Made by a program: the position numbers and the translations under genes. Shown in pieces: positions 10,025-19,244 of a stretch of 64,000 nt of DNA. The stretch comes from Hwanghaeella grinnelliae (GTDB lineage: Bacteria; Pseudomonadota; Alphaproteobacteria; UBA8366; Aestuariispiraceae), in NCBI RefSeq assembly GCF_004005845.1, contig NZ_SADE01000001.1, forward strand, positions 1 to 64,000. The letters run 5' to 3'. Below the pieces are notes generated by a model that saw nothing but the letters and a program-made list of their open reading frames with translations, was not told the DNA's origin and did no database searches. The first letter of the stretch is position 1; each line of letters begins with the position of its first letter.

Positions 10025-10405
10025 GATTGAGAATCCGCATTTGTTTGCAACGCAAAAAGCACTCAAACATTTCATATATGGCAGGCTTTTCCAAAGGTAT
10101 TCGTGTGTTTCGCGCGTTGGGAGGCCGGTGCTGAATGCTTCGTTGTTCGAAAAGTACCGGAAAAACTCATCGCGCCTGAACATCAGCGCGATTTCCCGGT
10201 CGGACAGGCGGCAGAAATTTTTTGGATCTTGAGGAACAGTTGTGCGACCCCTGCAAACCTGCGCGATAGCGATATATCGCACATGCGAACAAAAATGCTG
10301 CAGTTGCGAAATAAAGCGCATCGATTATACTGGGCTGTGGAATAAACAACGTTCAGGTGACGTTATCTTAGTATTTCGCAGACGAAATGGAGGTGAGCCC
10401 ACCTC
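10025..10405. other. divergent promoter region, DUF2126 operon / MFS operon
   Basis: About 380 bp without a convincing gene. It holds a 12-bp perfect palindrome GCGATATATCGC at 10267-10278 and an AT-rich stretch before the MFS gene. The two operons it separates diverge, so both promoters should lie here. The leftward open frame covering 10025-10321 has no family resemblance. Confidence 0.5.
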
Positions 10406-10408
10406 ATG
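10389..10408 (+). promoter_or_regulatory. hairpin that can hide the ribosome binding site of the MFS gene
   Basis: The Shine-Dalgarno GGAGG (10389-10393) lies in GAGGTG (10390-10395), which pairs perfectly with CACCTC (10400-10405) across an AGCC loop. The start ATG at 10406 follows with no gap. In this fold the ribosome binding site is closed. It also sits about 12 bases from the ATG, longer than usual. Regulation through it is inferred. Confidence 0.45.
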
Positions 10409-11719
10409 CTAGCAACATTGGTACGTATAACTCCCTTCACGATGCTGCTGTTGAGCGTTGCTTTGCTGATGTTGGGCATCGGGCTTCAGAACACTCTACT
10501 TGGCGTGCGCGCCGGCCTTGAGAGCTTTTCCAGTATCGAAGTCGGCAGCCTGATGGGCTTCTACTTTTTCGGCTTCCTGGCGGGATCGCTTCTGTCGCCG
10601 GTTTATGTTTCCAGGGTCGGCCATATCCGGACTTTTGCCGGTTTGGCGTCGCTCGCTTCCTGCGCTGCACTCTTGCATCTGGTCTTGATCGATCCGGTTT
10701 CCTGGAGCGTCTTCCGCTTCGTTACGGGGTTCTGCATCGCCGGTCTCTACCTAGTGGTGGAAAGTTGGCTAAACGGCCGTGCGGAGAGGGATTTCCGCGG
10801 CGTTCTGCTGTCGGCCTATTTCTTCGTCAATTTGGGCGCTGTCGCCTTTGGACAGTTGTTGTTGCAGGCGGATGATCCGGAAAGCTACGAGCTTTTCATC
10901 TACGCCTCGGTTCTCGTCTCCCTTGCGATTTTACCGGTCGGCCTTACCCGGACGGAAGCGCCCGCAGCAACCCGGACGGCCAAATTCAGTTTCGCGCTGT
11001 TGTCGCGGATTTCTCCGTTTGCCCTGGTTGGAACTGCTATGGCGGGCATCGCAAACGGTGCGTTTTGGGGGCTGGCGCCGCTCTATGGCGTTCAGACAGG
11101 CGCATCGTCGGACGATATTGCGATTGCCATGACCGTGACGATCATTGGCGGGGCTGCCCTGCAGTTGCCGCTTGGGCGTCTCTCGGATCTCGTCGATCGT
11201 CGGATCGTTATCAGCTTTGCGAATGTCGTCCTGGGCCTTCTGGCGGTGGTGATCGCATTGGAACTGTTTTCCGGCACGACATTGATGCTTGCCTTGGCCT
11301 TTCTGTTTGGCGGCTTGTTGTTGACCCAATACGGGTTGTGCATCGCGCATGCGAACGACTTTGTCGCGGACGGTAATTTTGTCGAACTCGCCAGTGCATT
11401 GCTGCTGGTCTTCGGTGGTTGCGCGGCGATCGGCCCGATCATCGGGTCTGTCTTCATGACGATCTTCGGCCCCTATGCTTTGTTCTGGTTGATATCGGCC
11501 TGTGCGCTTTCCAGCACCGGATATGCATTGTGGCGCATGACGCGTCGTGAAGCTGGGGACTCACGCAGCGCTCAGGCTTTCGCGCCGACCTCGGCGGGGC
11601 TGTCCGGTGCCATCCTGGCCCCGACCGAAGCTGAATACGAAGGCACCGATGACGATGTGCCGATGGAACCTTTCGCAATCGATGAGACGGAAACCGAAGC
11701 TGCAACCAAAGAAGGGTAA
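10406..11719 (+). CDS. MFS transporter, YcaD-like
   Basis: A 437-residue integral membrane protein with about twelve hydrophobic segments and a soluble, acidic C-terminal tail (about 385-437). The segments GVRAGLESF, VGSLMGFYFFGFLAGS and FRFVTGFCIAGLYLVVESWLNG resemble the YcaD branch of the major facilitator family. The substrate is unknown. Its stop lies 4 bp before the GTG of gpsA, so it is the first gene of the predicted glucosylglycerol operon and may move that solute or a precursor, an inference from position only. Confidence 0.83.
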   Translation: MLATLVRITPFTMLLLSVALLMLGIGLQNTLLGVRAGLESFSSIEVGSLMGFYFFGFLAGSLLSPVYVSRVGHIRTFAGLASLASCAALLHLVLIDPVSWSVFRFVTGFCIAGLYLVVESWLNGRAERDFRGVLLSAYFFVNLGAVAFGQLLLQADDPESYELFIYASVLVSLAILPVGLTRTEAPAATRTAKFSFALLSRISPFALVGTAMAGIANGAFWGLAPLYGVQTGASSDDIAIAMTVTIIGGAALQLPLGRLSDLVDRRIVISFANVVLGLLAVVIALELFSGTTLMLALAFLFGGLLLTQYGLCIAHANDFVADGNFVELASALLLVFGGCAAIGPIIGSVFMTIFGPYALFWLISACALSSTGYALWRMTRREAGDSRSAQAFAPTSAGLSGAILAPTEAEYEGTDDDVPMEPFAIDETETEAATKEG

Positions 11720-11723
11720 GCCT

Positions 11724-12851
11724 GTGAACGCTATTGACCAATGGACGACGCCACCTCGCAAATTCGAGACGATCGCCATTATTGGCGCTGGTGCTTATGG
11801 CACGGCCCTGGCCTCCGTCGCGGCGCGGGCCGGGCGTCGGGTTCGGATTTTCGGCCGACGTGCGGAAACGGTGAACGATATCAACAAAAACCGCCGCAAC
11901 AGCGCCTATCTGGGCGATGAACCGCTTCCCGAAGGTATCGAGGCTTTCACGGATTTGAAGGCCGCCTTGTTGGGGGCGGATGCCGCGCTTCTCGTCGTTC
12001 CCTCGGCCGGGATTCGCGAGATGTCGTGTGCCATGCGGCCGCACTCAAGCAGGTCAATGCCCGTCGTGATCTGTGCCAAGGGGATTGAGCCGAACTCGGG
12101 GCTTCTTCTCAGCGATGTGGTGCGGGAGGAAATGCCCGGCCAGCCGGTCGCTGCGTTGTCCGGACCGACATTTGCCGACGAAGTCGTCGCCGACATGCCG
12201 ACCACCGTCACAATTGCGGCGGAGCTTGCGCCGGGCGAAACGCTCGAAGACGGATTGGCCGCCCGGCTGGCACTATCCTTAAGCGCGGGTTCGTTCCGGG
12301 CTTATGTTTCCGACGATCTCATTGGTGTCGAAACTGGCGGCGCGATGAAGAACGTGATCGCTATCGCCTGCGGCATTTCCCGGGGCGCCGGGTTTCGTGC
12401 CAATATGACGGCGGCGCTCATCACCCGTGGTCTTGCTGAAATGACTCAACTGGCGACGAAACTCGGGGGTAGCGCCGATACCATAAGCGGGCTTTCCGGG
12501 CTTGGTGATTTGACGTTGACGTGTTCGAGCGAACAGTCGCGGAACCTGCGATTTGGGCTGCAGCTCGGCGCCGGTGCCAAACGCGAACAAACCTTCGATG
12601 GCGCGCCGGTCATTGTCGAGGGCGTGCGCAATTCCGTTTCCGTCACCGACCTTGCCCGCAAGCTTGGGCTTACCTTGCCGATCTGCGAGGCCGTGCGCGC
12701 GATCGTTCACGACAACGCGGACATCGTCACCACGCTCGGCATGCTTTGGTCCCGCCCGTTGGAGGCGGAATCGCACGAGATCGACGTGACGATCGGTCAC
12801 CCGAACGCGTCCGAAGCGCGCGAGAAAATAGAAGGGCTGATTGGATGTTGA
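11724..12851 (+). CDS. gpsA: NAD(P)H-dependent glycerol-3-phosphate dehydrogenase
   Basis: A 375-residue cytoplasmic enzyme reducing dihydroxyacetone phosphate to sn-glycerol 3-phosphate. Visible motifs are the Rossmann GAGAYG at 21-26, CAKGIEP, LSGPTFADEV and ETGGAMKNVIAIACG with the catalytic lysine, then SGLGDLTLTC and R-N-x-x-x-G. The GTG start at 11724 has GAAGGG upstream and lies just after the MFS stop. It is longer than the usual ~330 residues because of an N-terminal extension. Beside a GT20 synthase its product is a likely acceptor for glucosylglycerol phosphate, so it may be a dedicated copy rather than the housekeeping phospholipid enzyme. Confidence 0.9.
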   Translation: MNAIDQWTTPPRKFETIAIIGAGAYGTALASVAARAGRRVRIFGRRAETVNDINKNRRNSAYLGDEPLPEGIEAFTDLKAALLGADAALLVVPSAGIREMSCAMRPHSSRSMPVVICAKGIEPNSGLLLSDVVREEMPGQPVAALSGPTFADEVVADMPTTVTIAAELAPGETLEDGLAARLALSLSAGSFRAYVSDDLIGVETGGAMKNVIAIACGISRGAGFRANMTAALITRGLAEMTQLATKLGGSADTISGLSGLGDLTLTCSSEQSRNLRFGLQLGAGAKREQTFDGAPVIVEGVRNSVSVTDLARKLGLTLPICEAVRAIVHDNADIVTTLGMLWSRPLEAESHEIDVTIGHPNASEAREKIEGLIGC

Positions 12852-13645
12852 TACGGCGACAAAACATGGACCCGGTTTTCACACTAGCAACGGATCTCGA
12901 TGGGACTTTCCTCGGCGGGTCCGAAATGGAGCGCCAATCCCTCTACAATTGGATCGAAATGCACCGATCCGTCGTGGAGCTCATTTTCGTAACCGGCAGG
13001 GACCTGCCCTTCATCGAAGGGGCCTGTGCGGAAGGTATCATGCCCTGGCCGGATTTCGTCGTGGGCGATGTCGGAACGACAATCGCGGTCCATGACTGGA
13101 ACACCAACCGGCTTACTCCGGATGATGCGCTGGAAGCGCCGATTGCCGCCTTGTGGGGTGACGGAGTCGCGGACATTCAGGACCACCTGGACGCGGCCCC
13201 GGGGGTTGAGCCGCAGGACGTCGTTTTCCGACACAGAATGAGTTACCACTACGATCCCGAACATTTCGATCCCGCGACCCAGAAGGTGATCGAGGCGGCT
13301 GGCTTCGACTGTCTGATCTCGGACAATCGTTTCCTCGATATCTTGCCGAAGGGCGTCAGCAAGGGCCCCTCTCTGCTGCGCCTGCTTGAGGCGCGCGGCC
13401 GGGCACGCGACGCCGTGCTTGTCGCCGGCGATACATTGAACGACTTGTCGCTTTTCGAAACCGGGCTGAAGGGCGTTGCCGTGGGCAACAGCGAGCGTGG
13501 TTTGTTGGAAAAGATTGCGGGTCGGGAAAATGTGCATGTGGCGCAGTACCACGGTGCGGGGGGCGTGCTGGAGGCGATCGACTCATTTGGGTTTGCCGAC
13601 ACAGTGGCACGTGCAATCGAAACTGAAATGGAGGTGCCGGCATGA
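12845..13645 (+). CDS. HAD-IIB phosphatase, probable glucosylglycerol-phosphate phosphatase
   Basis: A 266-residue HAD-superfamily protein with motif I DLDGTFLGG (nucleophile Asp and Asp+2), a TGRD motif near residue 50 and motif IV AGDTLNDLSLF, with the cap layout of sugar-phosphate phosphatases (HAD-IIB). It overlaps gpsA by 7 bp at ATG 12845; ATG 12866 is also possible but has no ribosome site. It overlaps the synthase by ATGA. Position between gpsA and the GT20 synthase makes it the likely enzyme that removes phosphate from glucosylglycerol phosphate; the assignment is inferred from context. Confidence 0.8.
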   Translation: MLIRRQNMDPVFTLATDLDGTFLGGSEMERQSLYNWIEMHRSVVELIFVTGRDLPFIEGACAEGIMPWPDFVVGDVGTTIAVHDWNTNRLTPDDALEAPIAALWGDGVADIQDHLDAAPGVEPQDVVFRHRMSYHYDPEHFDPATQKVIEAAGFDCLISDNRFLDILPKGVSKGPSLLRLLEARGRARDAVLVAGDTLNDLSLFETGLKGVAVGNSERGLLEKIAGRENVHVAQYHGAGGVLEAIDSFGFADTVARAIETEMEVPA

Positions 13646-15162
13646 GTGAAAAGAAATCCGATCTTGTTATCGTCTATCATCGTCAACCCTATGAGGAAGT
13701 TGTCGAAGACGGTGTGCTGGTGCGGCGGGAAAACAAAAGCCCCAACGGCATCGTTCCGACATTGAAAAGCTTCTTCGGTCATGTGGACCAGGGTTCCTGG
13801 ATCGCCTGGAAAGAGGCGTCCGATCCCAGCCAGCCCGATTTCGAGCGGGTCGTGGAAATTTCAGATGCCTATGGCGACTATCGCGTGGCGCGCCTAGCGC
13901 TGTCGCCGGAGCAGGTTCGCAGTTTCTACCATGTTACGTCCAAGGAAGCTCTTTGGCCGGTGCTGCATGCCTTCCGGGAACGCTATAACTACGACCCTGT
14001 CGATTGGCCGACATTTCGTGAAGTGAATTATGCCTTTGCCCAGGCGGCGGCGCAGGAAGCTAGCGATGATGCGACCATATGGGTGCATGACTACAATCTG
14101 TGGCTCGTGCCCGAATATCTCCGCCAGATGAAGCCGAACGCGAAAATCGGGTTTTATCACCATACGCCGTTTCCGGGGCCGGATATTTTCAACGTTCTGC
14201 CCTGGCGGCGGGAAATCGTCAGTTCCCTGCTTAAATGCGATGTCGTCGGTTTCCATATCGCGCGCTACGCACAGAATTTCGCGGCTGTTTGCGAAAGCCT
14301 TGTTGAGATCGACGCGGTGGAACGCGCGCATGTCGACAATGTGGACGATGAACTGCGTGGCGCGCTTTCTGAATTGAAAACACCGGTCGCGCTGACCTAC
14401 GAGGGGCGCCGTGTCCGGGTCGTCGCGACGCCTGTCGGCATCGATGTGGGGTTTGTCGAGGACCGGGCGGAACAGGCCGAGACGTCGGAATTGGAAAACC
14501 GGATCGAGGAGGAATTGGGCGGCAAACGCCTGCTGCTCTCTGTCTCGCGGACGGACTATACCAAGGGCGGCGTCGAGTTGTTGAATGCCTATGAACGCCT
14601 GCTGGAACGCCGTCCGGAACTGCATGGCAAGGTCAGGCTGTTGCTTGTTTCGGTTGCCGCGAGCAACGGAATGGCGGTCTACGAACAGGTGCAGCAGGAA
14701 CTTGAGGGGCTGGCGGGGCGGATCAATGCTCGGCACGCCCAGTTCGATTGGCAGCCCGTGCATCTGATGTCGACGCCGATCCCGTTTCACGAACTGGCAG
14801 CCTTCTACCGGCAGGCGGATGTCTGTTGGATCACGCCGCTGGCCGATGGCCTGAATCTGGTGGCCAAGGAATTCGTTGCATCGCGGACGGATGGTGGCGG
14901 CGCGCTCGTGCTGTCGGAATTTGCCGGTGTATCCGTCGAATTGCCGCATGCCGTGCTCTGCAATCCGTTCTCCACCCGGTCCATGGATCATGCCATCGAC
15001 CAAGCGCTCGACATGCCTGAGGAAGAACGGCGCCAGCGAATGAAGGAAATGCGGTCGGTGGTGAGCAACCATACGATCGGCGATTGGGCGGATGATCTGC
15101 GCACGGCAATCGCCCAACCGAAGTTGCATTCCTTGAGTTTCGATGACAAAAAAATCGCCTGA
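13642..15162 (+). CDS. ggpS: glucosylglycerol-phosphate synthase (GT20 family)
   Basis: A 506-residue glycosyltransferase of the trehalose-phosphate-synthase family. Instead of the trehalose-synthase N-terminus it has YHRQPYEEV near 12 and KSPNGIVPTLKSFF near 31, then FYHVTSKEALWPVLH, HDYNLWLVPEYLRQ, HHTPFP, GLNLVAKEF and LSEFAG. From memory these match cyanobacterial GgpS, which joins a nucleotide-activated glucose to glycerol 3-phosphate. The gpsA and phosphatase genes directly upstream fit that reaction better than trehalose synthesis. The product would be an osmoprotectant. A strong terminator ends the operon 12 bp downstream. Confidence 0.85.
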   Translation: MSEKKSDLVIVYHRQPYEEVVEDGVLVRRENKSPNGIVPTLKSFFGHVDQGSWIAWKEASDPSQPDFERVVEISDAYGDYRVARLALSPEQVRSFYHVTSKEALWPVLHAFRERYNYDPVDWPTFREVNYAFAQAAAQEASDDATIWVHDYNLWLVPEYLRQMKPNAKIGFYHHTPFPGPDIFNVLPWRREIVSSLLKCDVVGFHIARYAQNFAAVCESLVEIDAVERAHVDNVDDELRGALSELKTPVALTYEGRRVRVVATPVGIDVGFVEDRAEQAETSELENRIEEELGGKRLLLSVSRTDYTKGGVELLNAYERLLERRPELHGKVRLLLVSVAASNGMAVYEQVQQELEGLAGRINARHAQFDWQPVHLMSTPIPFHELAAFYRQADVCWITPLADGLNLVAKEFVASRTDGGGALVLSEFAGVSVELPHAVLCNPFSTRSMDHAIDQALDMPEEERRQRMKEMRSVVSNHTIGDWADDLRTAIAQPKLHSLSFDDKKIA

Positions 15163-15173
15163 AAGACATAACC

Positions 15174-15201
15174 AAAAAGCCCGGTTCGCCGGGCTTTTTT
15201 T
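15174..15201 (+). terminator. Rho-independent terminator of the ggpS operon
   Basis: AAAAAGCCCGG-TTCG-CCGGGCTTTTTTT: a GC stem with a TTCG tetraloop, A tract before and T tract after. The flanking A and T tracts make it potentially bidirectional. Confidence 0.93.
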
Positions 15202-15323
15202 GTTCTTTGTGTGACGGAAAACAGGACGGACTAGCCTGATCTCAAAACCTTGCATAAAATAGGGTTAATCGGGGACGACAATGGATCGGACCCGGAAAAC
15301 GGCTTCGATAGAAAGGCCAACCT

Positions 15324-16130
15324 ATGCAAGTGGAGAGGGAACAAGGGAACGGGCCGGTCCCCGTGCATCAGCCGATCCGGCTGGATGTCAGACCGGCAAC
15401 GTTCGACGATGTGAAAACTGCATTCAGTGCCGGGCTGCGTGACTTCACGCGGCGGCCTATGCTCAGCCTGTTCTTCGGGCTGGTTTATGCGCTGTTCGGG
15501 GCGGTCTTGATCGCCGGATTGGCCATTTCCGACCAATTCTGGTTGGTGGTGGCGGCGGGTGTCGGTTTCCCGCTTGTCGCGCCTTTCTTGGCGGCCGGAC
15601 TGTATGACATGTCCCGCCGCATGATGGGAAAAGAGCCCTTTTCGGCAAGGGATGTCTTTCTGATTATTTTCCAGCAGCAACGGCGCGAATTCGGTTGGAT
15701 GGCTTTCGTGGTCCTGTTCGTGTTCTGGATCTGGGCTTATCAGGTTCGTCTCATCTTTGCGATCACGCTTAGTTTTCAGGGGTTCCGATCTATGGATCAC
15801 CTGTTGGAGAACTTGCTGACAACCGCTGACGGGATAACCTTCCTGTTCGTCGGCACCGCGGTGGGGGCGGTTCTGTCGACGATCCTTTTCTCGATCACCG
15901 TGATCGCAATGCCGTTGCTATTGGACAAAAATGTGGACTTCGTCACAGCGATGATCACCAGCGTGAAATCGGTGCTGGCCAGCCCGGTCGTCATGTTGTG
16001 CTGGGGGGCGGCGGTCGGCGCGTTGGCGCTGCTTGCGATTGCGCCGGTCTTCGCTGGTGTGATCGTTATTTTCCCAATCCTCGGCCATGCGTCCTGGCAT
16101 CTGTATGAGCGCCTGATCTCGGAGAAGTGA
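15324..16130 (+). CDS. DUF2189 membrane protein
   Basis: A 268-residue inner-membrane protein of the DUF2189 family with about six hydrophobic segments (roughly 48-70, 75-95, 130-155, 175-200, 210-235, 235-258). The soluble N-terminal leader contains VRPATFDDVKTAFSAGLRDF, the family's usual entry, and the end is PILGHASWHLYERLI. Function of the family is unknown; members are often found near respiratory-chain genes, which are not present here. It is monocistronic between the ggpS terminator and a GntR gene. Confidence 0.82.
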   Translation: MQVEREQGNGPVPVHQPIRLDVRPATFDDVKTAFSAGLRDFTRRPMLSLFFGLVYALFGAVLIAGLAISDQFWLVVAAGVGFPLVAPFLAAGLYDMSRRMMGKEPFSARDVFLIIFQQQRREFGWMAFVVLFVFWIWAYQVRLIFAITLSFQGFRSMDHLLENLLTTADGITFLFVGTAVGAVLSTILFSITVIAMPLLLDKNVDFVTAMITSVKSVLASPVVMLCWGAAVGALALLAIAPVFAGVIVIFPILGHASWHLYERLISEK

Positions 16131-16251
16131 GGGGAAAGACCGGCGCCGGTTTGTGCGGAAGCCAGCACCGTCTTTCGGTGTTTTCTCGGCGGTGCTGATC
16201 ATCGATAATGCGGCTCGACATTGTATTGAAACGTCGGAAAGCGGGCCGGAA

Positions 16252-16989
16252 ATGAAAACAAACCAAAAAAGTGGCGGTGCGAGCAAACCGGGCCCCCGTG
16301 CATCGGATGATGGGGAGACCGGGTCGGCTTCCTTGACGGGGCGGACCGACGGCCTTTCCGGCAATGTCTATCAACAGATCCGAAATGCAATTGTATCCGG
16401 TGAACTGGTGCCGGGGCAGCGCGTTACGGAGACCAAGCTGGCGGAGTCCTTGAACGTTAGCCGGACCCCCATTCGTGAAGCTGTCCAGCGGCTCGAAACC
16501 GAAGGGGTTCTGCGCCATTCACCCCGGCAGGGGTTGATTGTTCGGCAATTGGAATACCAGGAGGTTGTAGAGCTCTACGCCATGCGGCTTGTCCTGGAGA
16601 GCACCGCGGCGGGGTTATCGGCCCAGCAAGCGACCGATCCGGAGATCGAAATTCTGTCCGATATCGTCGACATGGAAGGAACCGTAGAGACCGGGGACGC
16701 CGAACAATCGATCAACTATAACAAGGTGTTCCACGAAACACTCGCGCAGTCGGCGCACAATCGATACCTGATCGACAGCATCCGCTCGCTGGACAATTCG
16801 ATGATTCTGCTGGGCGGTTCCACTTTGGTTTCGGAAGGCCGCCGGAAGCAGGCGGTGCAGGAACACCGGGCGGTTGTAGAGGCGATCAAGCAGCGCGATA
16901 CAGAAGCCGCAAGGGACGCCATGGCGCATCACATCAAGGGGGCGCAACGAAAACGCCTTCAGATCATCATGCGGAGCCGGACGGAATAA
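16252..16989 (+). CDS. GntR-family regulator, FadR/FCD subfamily
   Basis: A 245-residue regulator. After a low-complexity leader (about 1-35) a winged helix (VYQQIRNAIVSGELVPGQRV, ESLNVSRTPIREAVQRLE, EGVLRHSPRQGLIV) is followed by an FCD-type helical ligand domain, with VFHETLAQSAHNRYL and a C-terminal EHRAVVEAIKQRD...HH segment that usually binds metal and an organic acid. ATG 16252 is chosen over an upstream alternative because the leader is already unconserved. It converges on the aminotransferase gene at 17079, so the target is uncertain. Confidence 0.83.
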   Translation: MKTNQKSGGASKPGPRASDDGETGSASLTGRTDGLSGNVYQQIRNAIVSGELVPGQRVTETKLAESLNVSRTPIREAVQRLETEGVLRHSPRQGLIVRQLEYQEVVELYAMRLVLESTAAGLSAQQATDPEIEILSDIVDMEGTVETGDAEQSINYNKVFHETLAQSAHNRYLIDSIRSLDNSMILLGGSTLVSEGRRKQAVQEHRAVVEAIKQRDTEAARDAMAHHIKGAQRKRLQIIMRSRTE

Positions 16990-17078
16990 ACGGAGGACAG
17001 GGGCATGGCCCGACCGATCGGGGCCGGAACCATGCCCGGGGTATAAGATTTTCCAGGGAACTAGAGTTTCCCAGAGCC

Positions 17079-18443
17079 CTAGAGTTTCGACGCCACGTCC
17101 GCGATGCTCTCCCGTAGGATTTCAGCGATCTGGTGGATCTGTTCTTCCGACAGGATCAAGGTTGGCGACAGGATCAGGATGTTGCCCAGCGGACGGGCGA
17201 TCAAACCGCGCGCCTGGCAGGCTTGGGCGACCTTCAGGCCGATGGCCTCATGCTCTTCGAATTCCTTCTTGGTGGCTTTGTCTTTCACGAATTCGATGCC
17301 CATCATGAAGTGACTGCCGCGGACCTCTCCGACAATCTCCATGTCCGAAAGCCCGCGTAGGGCGTTTTCAAAGATCTTTCCGGTGGTGCGGACGCGTTCC
17401 GGAATCTGCTCGCTCTCAAGCAATGCGATATTGGCGAGCGCGGCTGCCGACGCGGCGGGATGCCCGGAATAGGTCATGCCATGCAGGAACTTCTCGCCCG
17501 GTTCCGAAATTACCTCATGGATCTCGTCGGAGATGATGGTCGCCGACATCGGTTGATAACCGGATGTCAAACCCTTGGCAGTGGTGATGATATCCGGCGT
17601 GACATCGAAGACGTCCTTCGACGCGAAGTAATGGCCAAGACGCCCGAAGGCGGTCACGACTTCGTCGGAGATGTATTTGATCTCGTTATCGGCACAGACT
17701 GCCGCCATGCGGGCATGATATCCTTCCGGCGCGACGATGATCCCACCGGCGCCCATGATCGGCTCGGCAATGAAGGCGCAGATATTCTCTGCACCAATGG
17801 TTTCGATTGACGAGCGCAGGTCTTCGATCAGGGCATCGAGGAATTCTTCCTCCGACATGCCCTCGCCATTCCGCCAATAGTGCGGGGAGCGCAAGTGATG
17901 AACCAAGTCATCCGCACTGTCCCAGCCTTTGGAATAAGCGGGTGTGGTCATTGCGATCGCCAGATGGGTCGAGCCGTGATAGGCGCCGATGCGGCTCAGC
18001 ACCTTTTTCTTATTCGGCCGGCCAAGGCGATTGTTGTAGTGGTGCAGCATGCGCACCGCGCTATCGTTCGCGACCGAACCTGAATTGCCGAAATGGACCT
18101 TGTTCAAGCGTCCCGGCGCGAGGCTGGCGATCTTCTCAGAAAGGGCCGCAGCGGTCGGGTGTGTGAAATTGTAGAAGGTGGAGTAGAAATCCAGCTGGTT
18201 CAGCTGGTCGGTGATCGCGTCGATGATCTCCTTCCGGCGGTGGCCAACATTGACACACCACAGGCCGCCAATTCCATCGATCAGGTCGTTGCCCTCGCTA
18301 TCGCGAACCATGGTGCCGTCTGCGCCGACAATGACGGTGCGCGCACCATCCTGCTTCAGCGCGTGGAGGTCGGCGAAGGATTGAATCAAATGTGTGTCCG
18401 CGGTCAACACCCCATCGGTGCTGGTATCCAGATCAAGTGTCAT
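17079..18443 (-). CDS. class III aminotransferase, probable polyamine (putrescine-pyruvate type)
   Basis: A 454-residue PLP enzyme of the omega-aminotransferase class. The PLP lysine is K290 in TTAKGLTSGYQPMSA. The G-N-S-G-S-V phosphate site is at 119-124, YHGST at 155-159, and SDEVVTAFGR at 259-268 carries the PLP-pyridine Asp. Similar enzymes (SpuC) move the amino group of putrescine to pyruvate. It is the distal gene of an operon with a putrescine-type importer and an amidase, which supports a polyamine substrate. The start overlaps the amidase stop by 11 bp; GGGAAAACTG precedes it. Confidence 0.85.
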   Translation of the reverse strand: MTLDLDTSTDGVLTADTHLIQSFADLHALKQDGARTVIVGADGTMVRDSEGNDLIDGIGGLWCVNVGHRRKEIIDAITDQLNQLDFYSTFYNFTHPTAAALSEKIASLAPGRLNKVHFGNSGSVANDSAVRMLHHYNNRLGRPNKKKVLSRIGAYHGSTHLAIAMTTPAYSKGWDSADDLVHHLRSPHYWRNGEGMSEEEFLDALIEDLRSSIETIGAENICAFIAEPIMGAGGIIVAPEGYHARMAAVCADNEIKYISDEVVTAFGRLGHYFASKDVFDVTPDIITTAKGLTSGYQPMSATIISDEIHEVISEPGEKFLHGMTYSGHPAASAAALANIALLESEQIPERVRTTGKIFENALRGLSDMEIVGEVRGSHFMMGIEFVKDKATKKEFEEHEAIGLKVAQACQARGLIARPLGNILILSPTLILSEEQIHQIAEILRESIADVASKL

Positions 18444-19230
18444 CAGTTTTCCCAACTCTCCTGTAATCGGCTTGTTGTTGTGAAAGTATGGTCCCGTCAA
18501 TCCGGTCGAGTGCCGACAGATCCGTTACCAGAAGTGTTTCGCCGACCCCGGCCGATGCCAAAGGCTTCGCGTCGGGCCCGACAATGACGGAGTGTCCGCC
18601 GAATGTGATATCGCCCTCAGACCCGCAAAAATTCGCATAGGCGATGGTCAGGCGCATTTCCGCCGCACGGGCGGGAATAAGCGCTTCCGATACATATTCA
18701 AAGCCGCGCGGGTTTGCCGTCGGCACCAGGATCAGGGAAACCCCCTGTTTCGCCAATGCTATGCAGTGCTGCGGAAATTCCACGTCATAGCAGATCAGTA
18801 GGGCAGCCTTGCGACCCCATAGATCGAAGACCGTATAGCTGTCACCGAACTCGAAGCTTTCCTGCTCCCGGGGTCCATAGAGCTGAATTTTACGATAATG
18901 GGCGATTTGCGCGCCCGTCTCGTCGAAGCAGGTGGCGGCGTTATAGACCTTGCCGCCATCCGCTTCGGCCCAGCCGATCGTGATGCCACAGCCGGTTTGT
19001 TTGGCGAGCGCGGATAGCCGTCTCGTCCATTCCCCGCCGAGAGGCTGGGCTAGGGAGTGGTGGAGGTCCGGCCGGTTATAGCCCGGCAGAAAGACTTCCG
19101 GAAAAACGGCCATCCGTGCGCCCGCCAAGGCGGCGGCCGACAGCTGCCGTTCGATGCGGATGAAGCCCGCTTCGATATCGCCGTCGATCGCCGGTCCCTG
19201 GTACAGCGCGAGTTTCACCGATTCGCTCAT
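18433..19230 (-). CDS. nitrilase-superfamily amidase
   Basis: A 265-residue carbon-nitrogen hydrolase with a complete Glu-Lys-Cys triad: E45 (VFPEVFLPGY), K114 (HYRKIQLYG) and C147 (LICYDVEFP). The family hydrolyses amides, nitriles or carbamoyl compounds. In this operon it may act on N-carbamoylputrescine or on the omega-amide made after transamination; neither is proven. It lies 14 bp after the binding-protein gene and overlaps the aminotransferase gene. Confidence 0.85.
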   Translation of the reverse strand: MSESVKLALYQGPAIDGDIEAGFIRIERQLSAAALAGARMAVFPEVFLPGYNRPDLHHSLAQPLGGEWTRRLSALAKQTGCGITIGWAEADGGKVYNAATCFDETGAQIAHYRKIQLYGPREQESFEFGDSYTVFDLWGRKAALLICYDVEFPQHCIALAKQGVSLILVPTANPRGFEYVSEALIPARAAEMRLTIAYANFCGSEGDITFGGHSVIVGPDAKPLASAGVGETLLVTDLSALDRIDGTILSQQQADYRRVGKTDDT

Positions 19231-19244
19231 CGATCGCCCCGCAT

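Noticed and set aside
10025-10321. In-frame N-terminal extension of the DUF2126 protein
   Set aside because: The first 99 codons do not resemble the family, which starts at the [15 protein letters not shown] segment; GTG 10024 is preferred.
13894-15255. Leftward open frame of 453 codons antisense to ggpS
   Set aside because: A shadow of the synthase gene; the composition is Arg/His/Gln-rich and no motif is recognisable.
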